DNA from: Chitinophagaceae bacterium | GTDB lineage: Bacteria > Bacteroidota > Bacteroidia > Chitinophagales > Chitinophagaceae | Assembly: GCA_020846105.1 (NCBI GenBank) | Contig: JADLEN010000210.1 | Span: 1 to 6,673 of the forward strand | Reading direction: 5' to 3' | Length of the DNA: 6,673 nt | Part shown: piece after piece, positions 1-6,300 of the stretch | Numbering within the stretch: position 1 is the first letter of the stretch | Layout of the letters: each line of letters opens with the position of its first letter | Position numbers and translations under genes: made by a program | The notes under the pieces: generated by a model | What the model was told of the DNA's origin: nothing | Databases searched by the model: none | What the model saw: only the letters and a program-made list of their open reading frames with translations

Positions 1-112
1 CATTTTTACCCATTTGGGTAGAGGTACGCAATACGTTTACTACTGCTTCAATTTCTTCTTCGCCGTGTACTGTGCGGCCATAGGGTACATAGATATAGTC
101 TGATTGTGCCAT
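1..112 (-). CDS. DegT/DnrJ/EryC1-type sugar aminotransferase, N-terminal fragment
   Basis: Only the first 37 residues are in the window; the gene continues past the left edge. The translation begins MAQSDYIYVPYGRTVHGEEE and continues into a segment reading VVNVLRTSTQMGKN. An aromatic/proline-rich opening, then a G..VHGEEEI helix and a V(L/V)R.....MG turn, is the usual N-terminus of the DegT/DnrJ/EryC1/StrS family. These are PLP-dependent enzymes that aminate (or, in the RfbH subgroup, dehydrate) nucleotide-linked keto-sugars for surface polysaccharide synthesis. The catalytic lysine and the PLP-binding residues lie outside the window, so the subgroup cannot be fixed. The ATG at 110-112 is the only sensible start and sits about 23 bases behind a Bacteroidota-type -7 element. 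A hairpin at 225-258 separates it from the START-like gene, so it probably forms its own transcript. The family call is from memory of the N-terminal pattern and rests on few residues. Confidence 0.72.
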   Translation of the reverse strand, partial: MAQSDYIYVPYGRTVHGEEEIEAVVNVLRTSTQMGKN

Positions 113-134
113 TATTAGGGATTAATTTTGCTCT

Positions 135-143
135 GCGAAAGTA
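135..143 (-). promoter_or_regulatory. candidate -7 element for the DegT-type aminotransferase gene
   Basis: Read on the minus strand, this site is TACTTTCGC, one base from the Bacteroidota -7 consensus TAnnTTTG (C in place of the third T). It would place the transcription start roughly 15-20 bases before the ATG at 112. I see no clean TTTG at the -33 position, only a T-rich stretch, so this is a moderate candidate. Confidence 0.42.
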
Positions 144-224
144 GGGTTAAGTTGACGTAAAACGAAAAAATTAAAATAGCTTTTTTCGATACAATATTGT
201 TAATGTTTTTCTGCCTCTAAAGAA

Positions 225-258
225 AAAAGCATTTCAAAATTTAATTTGAAATGCTTTT
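225..258 (-). terminator. rho-independent terminator, 14-bp perfect hairpin
   Basis: The left arm AAAAGCATTTCAAA (225-238) and right arm TTTGAAATGCTTTT (245-258) pair perfectly around a 6-base loop. On the minus strand the hairpin lies 16 bases beyond the stop of the START-like gene and is followed by a T run (complement of 223-228), which suits termination of that gene. The stem has only three G-C pairs, so it is weaker than a classical terminator. It could also stop stray plus-strand transcription. Confidence 0.68.
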
Positions 259-273
259 GTGAAATTTATGAAA

Positions 274-657
274 TTAGCTGCCAATACGGTGCTTAAGGTC
301 ATTTACTTGTTGATTCCACAGGCGTTCTGCGTCTGTTAAATCGTTTTTTTCGGCAAAGTCTGTGATTTTGAAGATGGTTTCGTTGGTCACTGGGCTTTGC
401 TCAATACGGAATTCGAAAAATTCATTGGGTTTGTAATAGTCCCAGCGAAAACGAACATACTCATTTTCAAACTCTTCAAGTAGTTCGGCTTCGTCTATTG
501 CCCCATTCCAGGTAAAACTGAATTGGTTTTCTCTTTGATTTACTTCATCGGCAAACCATTCTTGTAGGCCTACTGGTGTAGAAATAAATTCGAACAATAT
601 TTGAGGAGAGCAACGCATAGGAAACTCTAGTGTGTACATTATTTTCGTCTGTTTCAT
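274..657 (-). CDS. START-like domain protein (START_2 / SRPBCC fold), 127 residues
   Basis: This small, probably cytosolic protein resembles the START-like (START_2) domain proteins common in Bacteroidota, a branch of the SRPBCC/AHSA1 helix-grip fold with a hydrophobic ligand pocket. The family ligand and biological role are unknown. Supporting patterns, numbered from the preferred start: an opening beta strand (YTLEFPM, 8-14), the helix and turn ISTPVGLQEWFADEV (25-39), FTWNG (48-52), the YVRFRW strand (67-72), FFEFRIE, and a long C-terminal helix ending near HRIGS. The G-L-x-E-W-F-A-D segment is the most typical part. The frame is open up to an ATG at 697-699, but I prefer the ATG at 655-657. 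The longer start would add 14 basic, unfamiliar residues, and it lies inside a good promoter -7 element, so it would not be transcribed from that promoter. The gene is divergent from rpoD, ends at a hairpin terminator and is probably monocistronic. Confidence 0.82.
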   Translation of the reverse strand: MKQTKIMYTLEFPMRCSPQILFEFISTPVGLQEWFADEVNQRENQFSFTWNGAIDEAELLEEFENEYVRFRWDYYKPNEFFEFRIEQSPVTNETIFKITDFAEKNDLTDAERLWNQQVNDLKHRIGS

Positions 658-696
658 GTTTGTGTGCCGAAATTGAATTTTTGTTCGGCGATAGTG

Positions 697-727
697 CAAT
701 AATATAAAATTGCGGCAATATTCAAAA
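697..727 (-). promoter_or_regulatory. promoter for the START-like gene (-33 and -7 elements)
   Basis: On the minus strand, TTTTG (723-727) is followed by an 18-base spacer and TATTATTG (697-704), one base from TAnnTTTG. The expected start of transcription is near 688-692, giving a leader of about 30 bases before the ATG at 657. This placement argues against the upstream in-frame ATG at 699. Confidence 0.5.
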
Positions 728-809
728 TCTTTTGCCCAAAAAAAATGAAATAATTGTTGGTAATGGGGTAGAACGCTTTATTGGTGCGTGTTAATTCTTC
801 CTTAATTAA

Positions 810-842
810 TTTTGGTAGTTAAATTTCAACCGCTTAGATTTG
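810..842 (+). promoter_or_regulatory. rpoD promoter, Bacteroidota -33/-7 type
   Basis: TTTTG (810-814), a 20-base spacer, then TAGATTTG (835-842) is a full match to the Bacteroidota housekeeping consensus TTTG-N19-21-TAnnTTTG. Transcription should begin near 848-850. This leaves a leader of about 75 bases whose last part (about 885-920) is A/C-rich, almost without G, and looks unstructured. No Shine-Dalgarno precedes the ATG, as is usual in this phylum. If this element is real, rpoD is read by its own product. Confidence 0.65.
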
Positions 843-923
843 CTATACCCTTATCAGATTTAACTATGGATTTAACACACATTTAACCTCACAAACAACA
901 ACTAAAAACAACCACACAAGATT

Positions 924-1799
924 ATGTCCATGCGTCAACTCAAAATTACGAAGTCCATTACCAATCGTGAGAGTCAGTCTTTAGAAAAGTATTTGCAAGA
1001 AATAGGTAAGGTAGATCTTATAACGCCAGAAGAAGAAGTGCAACTAGCGATATTGATAAAACAAGGTGATCATAAAGCATTAGAAAAGCTTACCAATGCC
1101 AACTTGAGATTTGTGGTGTCGGTAGCTAAGCAATATCAAAATCAGGGCTTGTCATTGAGCGACCTTATTAACGAGGGCAATCTTGGGCTTATAAAAGCAG
1201 CGCAACGCTTTGACGAGACCCGCGGTTTCAAATTTATATCTTACGCCGTATGGTGGATACGCCAATCTATATTACAAGCCCTTGCCGAGCAATCGCGTAT
1301 TGTACGTTTGCCACTGAACAAAGTAGGCCTATCCAACAAGATAGTAAAAGCATACTCGCAATTAGAGCAAGAGTTTGAGCGCGAGCCATCTACCGAGGAG
1401 CTAGCCGAATTGTTAGATTTGCCTATTGAAGAAATAGAAAACACCATTGGCGTGGCATCGCGTCACATATCAGTAGATGCTCCCTTCTCGGATAGCGAAG
1501 AAAATTGCCTGTTGGATGTGCTAGAAAATAGCAATGCCGATGCTACTGATAATGAAATAGCCCACAACGATTCGCTTCGTTGCGAGATAGAGCGTTCTTT
1601 GAGTGCACTTACCGATCGTCAGCGTCAGGTTTTGAAATATTATTTTGGTATTGGAGTAGAAAATGCCCTTAGTTTGGAAGATATTGGTGAGCGTTTTAGC
1701 CTTACTCGTGAGCGCGTGCGCCAGATAAAAGATAAAGCAATATTGAAATTGCGTACTACTAATCGTTGCCATTTGCTCAAAGCGTTTTTGGGCAACTAA
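924..1799 (+). CDS. rpoD: primary RNA polymerase sigma factor RpoD (SigA), Bacteroidota type
   Basis: This is the housekeeping sigma-70 factor, which directs core RNA polymerase to most promoters. At 291 residues it has the short Bacteroidota form, lacking region 1.1 and the long non-conserved insert of the E. coli protein. Visible parts: region 1.2 (about 18-48, [20 protein letters not shown]), region 2 (about 57-127) with [17 protein letters not shown] and [17 protein letters not shown], the melting and -10 recognition segment [15 protein letters not shown] (about 102-116), region 3 (about 135-215), and region 4 (about 225-280) with the helix-turn-helix [19 protein letters not shown] (251-269). 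All core aromatic residues for promoter opening are present, so it should be functional. Many relatives begin at [11 protein letters not shown], which is the second ATG (930, 289 residues); the two starts cannot be separated by sequence alone. It has a strong promoter of its own type upstream and a strong hairpin terminator downstream, so it is likely monocistronic. Confidence 0.97.
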   Translation: MSMRQLKITKSITNRESQSLEKYLQEIGKVDLITPEEEVQLAILIKQGDHKALEKLTNANLRFVVSVAKQYQNQGLSLSDLINEGNLGLIKAAQRFDETRGFKFISYAVWWIRQSILQALAEQSRIVRLPLNKVGLSNKIVKAYSQLEQEFEREPSTEELAELLDLPIEEIENTIGVASRHISVDAPFSDSEENCLLDVLENSNADATDNEIAHNDSLRCEIERSLSALTDRQRQVLKYYFGIGVENALSLEDIGERFSLTRERVRQIKDKAILKLRTTNRCHLLKAFLGN

Positions 1800-1827
1800 T
1801 TAGTTGAATGTTTGCGTTTTTCAATAA

Positions 1828-1858
1828 AAAAAAGAGGTGGTTTTGCCACCTCTTTTTT
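1828..1858. terminator. bidirectional terminator between convergent rpoD and lipB
   Basis: GAGGTGG (1834-1840) and CCACCTC (1846-1852) form a GC-rich 7-bp stem around a TTTTG loop. It is extended by six A-T pairs (1828-1833 with 1853-1858). The T run at 1853-1858 ends rpoD transcripts, and the A run at 1826-1833 gives a T run on the minus strand for lipB, whose stop is 36 bases away. Confidence 0.9.
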
Positions 1859-1893
1859 GTTGCACTGTAGTGCTAATTATTTTTTACCCCCTA

Positions 1894-2613
1894 CTAAATA
1901 TCTGCTGCTAATTCCAAATCAAAAACATCTTCAAAATTCTTTTTGATTTCCGCTTTTACCAATTCCATATCAACCTCTTTGCCCAATTCTTTTTGCATGG
2001 AGGTAACCCCTTTGTCGGTGATGCCGCAGGGCACTATGTAGTCGAAATATTTGAGGTCGGTGTTTACATTAAGTGCAAAGCCATGCATAGTTACCCATCG
2101 GCTACAACGCACGCCCATAGCGCATATCTTGCGTTCCTTGCCTTTAATGTCCACGTCTAGCCACACACCTGTAGAGCCCGGTAAACGGTCGCCAACCAAA
2201 CCCCAATGCGCAATAGTGCGGATAATTACCTCCTCTAGCCCACGCATATATTTTCCAAGATCGGTGTATATTTTTTCTAGGTCTAGGATAGGGTAGCCCA
2301 CTATTTGTTGTGGGCCGTGGTAGGTAATGTCGCCACCACGGTTGGTTTTGTAAAAAGTAACGTCAAGCTCTTTGAGGCGGGTATCATTAAGCAATAAATT
2401 TTCCATCATGCCACTTTTCCCCAAAGTATATACATGAGGATGCTCGCAAAGAATAAGGTGATGCTGCGTATCAATTGTTTTGTCCTTTTCTTCTTCTGTT
2501 TTGCCAAACCATTGCGCCTTCACAGCTAGGTTTTCTTTTAGAATCGCTTCTTGTTTGTCCCAAGCAGTTCCGTATTCTATTTTACCCCAATCTTCAAATT
2601 TTACCTTTTGCAT
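1894..2613 (-). CDS. lipB: octanoyltransferase LipB (lipoate biosynthesis)
   Basis: LipB moves octanoyl from octanoyl-acyl carrier protein to a lysine of lipoyl domains (such as the E2 subunits of 2-oxoacid dehydrogenases) or GcvH; LipA then inserts the sulphur atoms. It acts in the cytosol. Diagnostic motifs in the 239 residues: HPHVYTLGKSG (58-68), RGGDITYHGPQQ (92-103), TGVWL (148-152), KICAMGVR with the predicted active-site Lys162, HGFALNVN (177-184), and PCGITDKGVTSM (195-206) with the predicted acyl-carrying Cys196. Both catalytic residues are therefore present. The protein is somewhat longer than E. coli LipB (about 213 residues), partly through a charged stretch at about 30-50 before the first conserved strand. 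The start is well placed, with AAGAGGA four bases upstream of the ATG. The gene converges on rpoD, is divergent from yajQ, and no lipA is visible nearby. Confidence 0.97.
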   Translation of the reverse strand: MQKVKFEDWGKIEYGTAWDKQEAILKENLAVKAQWFGKTEEEKDKTIDTQHHLILCEHPHVYTLGKSGMMENLLLNDTRLKELDVTFYKTNRGGDITYHGPQQIVGYPILDLEKIYTDLGKYMRGLEEVIIRTIAHWGLVGDRLPGSTGVWLDVDIKGKERKICAMGVRCSRWVTMHGFALNVNTDLKYFDYIVPCGITDKGVTSMQKELGKEVDMELVKAEIKKNFEDVFDLELAADI

Positions 2614-2617
2614 AGTT

Positions 2618-2624
2618 TCCTCTT
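2618..2624 (-). promoter_or_regulatory. lipB ribosome binding site
   Basis: The minus strand reads AAGAGGA four bases before the lipB ATG. It is the clearest Shine-Dalgarno-like sequence at a normal distance from a start in this window, where other genes have A-rich leaders, and it supports the start at 2613. Confidence 0.55.
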
Positions 2625-2637
2625 AGAAAAATAAGAC

Positions 2638-2646
2638 TGCAAGGTA
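2638..2646 (-). promoter_or_regulatory. candidate -7 element for lipB
   Basis: On the minus strand this reads TACCTTGCA, close to TAnnTTTG but with one T fewer in the T run. It would start the transcript about 20 bases before the lipB ATG. The -33 region is only T-rich (no TTTG seen), so the call is tentative. Confidence 0.35.
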
Positions 2647-2760
2647 CTATTTACTCTATTAAAAATTCGATTATTTGCGCACGCTCTATGCTGTTGCAAT
2701 GCAAAAAACAGAGGCCCACAGCAAGGGTAAATAACTCGTTAAATATTTTTACGCACCATT

Positions 2761-2768
2761 TAGGTTTG
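2761..2768 (+). promoter_or_regulatory. candidate -7 element for yajQ
   Basis: TAGGTTTG matches TAnnTTTG in full and lies 65 bases before the yajQ start. The -33 position has CGTT rather than TTTG. A second candidate, TATCTTCA at 2791-2798, has TTTG at 2772-2775 but with a short 15-base spacer. One of the two probably drives yajQ and perhaps the following gene. Confidence 0.42.
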
Positions 2769-2833
2769 TTGTTTGTACACCGAAAAAATTTATCTTCACA
2801 GCCCCAAAACAAAATATTAAACACACAATAATT

Positions 2834-3325
2834 ATGGCCTCATTTGATATCGTAAGCAAAGTGGACTTACAAACTTTGGACAACGCTGTGAACGTTGCGA
2901 AGAAAGAAATTGACAATCGTTTCGATTTTAAGGGCACTCATGTGATACTTGAACTCAACAAAAAAGACATGGCTATAAACATAGAAGTGGATAGCGACAT
3001 GAAGCTGAACCAGCTCACAGATGTGCTCCTTACCAAAGCCATGAGGCAAGGTCTTGAAGCTAATTGTTTCGATTTTACAAAAGAACCCAACCCATCGGGC
3101 AAGTATATTCGCAAAACGGTACCTGTGAAAAATGGTCTTGAAAAAGATATGGCAAAGAAAATAGTGAAGGTGATAAAAGACAGTGGTCTTAAGGTGCAAG
3201 CCGCCATAATGGACGATACCATCCGTGTGACGGGTAAGAAAATTGACGACCTCCAAGATGTTATCAAACTATGCAACGGTGCCGGGCTAGATGTGCCATT
3301 ACAATACCAAAATATGAAAGCGTAA
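2834..3325 (+). CDS. yajQ: YajQ family nucleotide-binding protein (UPF0234, putative cyclic di-GMP binding)
   Basis: The 163-residue length and sequence match YajQ/UPF0234, a compact cytosolic protein made of two ferredoxin-like alpha-beta domains. Some members bind nucleotides or RNA, and in Xanthomonas and Pseudomonas relatives bind cyclic di-GMP and influence transcription; whether this one does is unknown. Signature segments: MASFDIVSKVDLQTLDNAVN (1-20), EIDNRFDFKGT (25-35), the repeated-strand region LELNKKDMAINIEVDSD, then in the second half KKIVKVIKDSGLKVQAAIMDDTIRVTGK, with the highly typical DDLQ following, and a C-terminal PLQYQNMKA that corresponds to the family ending PFQFKNF. The protein is complete. 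An ATG-adjacent A-rich leader replaces a Shine-Dalgarno. It is divergent from lipB and lies 42 bases ahead of the DUF4175-like gene in the same direction with no terminator between them, so co-transcription is possible. Confidence 0.95.
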   Translation: MASFDIVSKVDLQTLDNAVNVAKKEIDNRFDFKGTHVILELNKKDMAINIEVDSDMKLNQLTDVLLTKAMRQGLEANCFDFTKEPNPSGKYIRKTVPVKNGLEKDMAKKIVKVIKDSGLKVQAAIMDDTIRVTGKKIDDLQDVIKLCNGAGLDVPLQYQNMKA

Positions 3326-3367
3326 TACCACCTACCAAAAAGGAGTATTACCCTGCTTCGCACTGCT

Positions 3368-6300
3368 ATGAACCCATACCAAAACCTTATTGAAAGATTA
3401 GATGCCTTTGTGCGCAAGTACTACGCCAACCAATTGTTGCGCGGTGTGTTGGTGCTGCTTATCGGCTTGCTTGCCTACATATTGATGGTGAGTGTGAGCG
3501 AGTATTTTCTTTATTTGCCAGTTTGGCTCAAAGTGCCTATTGTAGCTCTTTTTGTGCTATTGAGCGCTTTGGCTTTATGGTTTTGGATTGTACGTCCGTT
3601 GAGCAAAATGGCACGTTTGGGCAAGCGTATAAGTCATGAGCAGGCCGCTAATATTATTGGCACGCATTTTTCTGAAGTGAGCGACCAATTGCTAAATATT
3701 TTACAGTTAAAACAACAAACAGATAATAAAGCAAGTGCGCAACTTATTGAGGCGAGTATCAATCAAAAAATCAACAAAATATCGGTTGTGCCTATTGGCA
3801 AAGCAATAGATTTTGGTAAAAACAAAAAGTACTTGCCTTATTTGCTGCCTTTACTTTTAATAGGTGTTTTTCTTTTGGTGGCTGCGCCCAATGTTTTTCG
3901 AGAGGCATCTGCACGATTATTGCACCCCACCCAGACCTTCGAAAAGCCAGCGCCTTTTACCTTTACAATTATATCGCAACCCTTGAATGTGGTGCACAAT
4001 GCATCTTACAAGTTGCAAGTGCAGCTGAGCGGCAATGCGTTGCCCGCCAATGTTTCATTAATAATTGATGGCGAAGAATTGCCAATGCAAGCCGCAGCTA
4101 ATCATCAATTCGAATATCAATTTCGAAATTGTACCAAAGACATACATTTTAGGTTTTATGCAGCAGGCTTCAAATCGGCAGCGTATCAGCTGAAAGTGCT
4201 TCAACGGCCTATGTTGTCGGGCATGCAATTGCAGGTCAATTACCCTGCATATACAGGTCGTAAAAATGAAATAAAAAATGCACTTAGTGATATGTTATTG
4301 CCACAAGGCACTACTGTTTCGTGGGTTTTGGCTGCGCAAAACACCGATAATATGTGGATACAATTTGGTGCCGAAACGCCAAGCCCATTGACAATCAAAG
4401 AAGGGAAATATAATTTTCATTATCGCTTTTTGACAGACACCGCTTACAGCATTATTTTGTTAAATAAAGAAAGTAAAGTGCAAGAAAAGTTTACTTATCA
4501 GGTGCAGGTTATCCCCGATCAATACCCGGTTTTGCAAGTGCAACAATTTAAGGATACGCTTAGTGGTACGCAGCTGGTGCTCAATGGCACAGCAGGCGAC
4601 GATTATGGTATTACACGTGTGCTTTTTCATTATCAAATATTGGATGCCAGCAATAAGTTATTGGGTAGCAAGTCGTTCTCTATCAAGGCTACAGGCAACA
4701 CATTGGCTAGCTTTCAGTATTATTTTGATGTGGCCACTGTGGGTTTGCAACCTGGGCAACAGCTCAACTATTTTGTAGAAGCCTGGGATAATGATGGCGT
4801 GCATGGCAGCAAAGCAGCACGCAGCGAAATGATGAGCTACAAGGCACTTGATGCCCAGCAATTGGATTCGGCTATAAATAAAAATGCACAACATATTAAC
4901 TCCGGGCTCAGCAATAGTGCGAAGCAAAATGAGCAGCTGAACGAAGAAATGCAATCTATTCAAAGTAAGATGCTGCAAAGCAATCAGATGGATTGGCAAC
5001 AAAAAATGGCCTTGCAAGATCTTGTGAAATTGCAAGAGAAAATGAAACAAAATTTGGAGCAAACCAAAAAACGATTTGAAGAACAAATAAAACAAAGCGA
5101 ACAAAAAAATCTCAGCGAAAACCTGAAAGAAAAACAAGAAGTACTTAAAGACCAAATGGATAATATGCTCAACAAGGAATTGAAAGAGCAGATGAAAAAA
5201 TTACAAGAACTTTTGCAGCAACTCAACAAAGAAAAAACAGTAGAAGAGCTAAAGCAAATGCAAGAAGAAAACAAGCTGCTATCTATGGATATGGAGCGTA
5301 TTCAAGAGCTGATGAAGAAGCTAGAGCTACAAATGAAAATGGAGCGAATGGCCGACAAAATAGAACAGCTAGCCAAGCAACAAAATGAATTGCGTAAAGA
5401 AACTGATGCCGCAAAAAATGATGTCAAAGAACTGGTAAAAGAGCAAGAAAAATTGAAAACAGCCCTTAAGGAGGCACTCAAAAAAGAGCTGCAAGACATG
5501 AAGGCAATGAATAAGGATGCACAGCAAAAACAAGATTTAGCGCAAGAAGAAAAGCAAGGAGAAAAAGCAAGCCAAGAAATGCAAAAAAGCCAAGACCAAT
5601 TGGCGGAAGAAGATAGCGATGGTGCTAGCAAATCGCAAAGCAAAGCAGCTCAAAATCTTGAAGATATGGCGGCATCGCTGCGCAAAAAAGCAGGTGGAAT
5701 GGACATGGAGGAGATTGAAATGAACATCAAGGCCGTAAGACAAATTCTCACCAATCTTATGCGGCTTTCTTTTGACCAAGAGTCATTAATAAAATCGGTA
5801 AGAACTACGCCTAGCAACAATCCTGCTTATATCAGTAATATGCGCAAGCAAAATGATTTGCATACCAATTCTCTTATAATTAGAGATAGTTTGTTTTCGC
5901 TAAGCAAAAAATTGTTTAAGCTTTCGGCTACCATAAATAAGGAAACCAACCAGCTAGAAAAAAACATGCGCAGTGCTATTGCTGGCCTAGAGCAGCGGCA
6001 AGTGCCAGAGGCTGCTACCCGCCAGCAATATGTGATGACCCACACCAACAACCTTGCACTGATGCTCAACGAAATACTGGCCAATCTGCTACAAGAGCAA
6101 AGCCAAGCCCAAAAAAGCCCTGGTGATGGCTCATGTAGCAAGCCAGGAGGCTCAAAACCCAAGCCCGGAGCAGGCAAGCAGCTTAGCGACATAATAGGAA
6201 AGCAACAAAAGCTTGGCGAGCAGATGGCAAAAGGCAAAGAGGGCAAACCCAAAAGTGGTGAAGATGGAAAAGGCAAAGACGGCAAAGAACCTAAGTCTGG

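Noticed and set aside
1241..1772. Minus-strand frames opposite rpoD (1241-1447 and 1521-1772).
   Set aside because: They fall inside the conserved sigma factor coding sequence and translate to unfamiliar sequence.
2051..2296. A plus-strand frame of 81 codons opposite lipB.
   Set aside because: It overlaps the catalytic core of lipB in antisense and shows no domain or ribosome binding site.
2749..2937. A 62-codon minus-strand frame across the yajQ start and upstream region.
   Set aside because: It runs antisense through the yajQ promoter and first codons and has no recognisable features.
2867..3417. Minus-strand frames opposite yajQ (2867-3256 and 2938-3417).
   Set aside because: yajQ is a confident gene on the plus strand with full-length family match; the antisense frames have no family resemblance.
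4563..4778. A 71-codon plus-strand frame inside the DUF4175-like gene.
   Set aside because: It is in a different frame within the continuous main frame, with no recognisable domain and no start signal.
4658..5274. Long minus-strand frames opposite the coiled-coil section (4658-5155 and 4984-5274), rich in Phe, Leu, Cys and Ser, looking like membrane proteins.
   Set aside because: They are antisense images of CAA/AAA/GAA-rich coding sequence; they have no promoter, no family resemblance and unnatural Phe/Cys/Ser composition.
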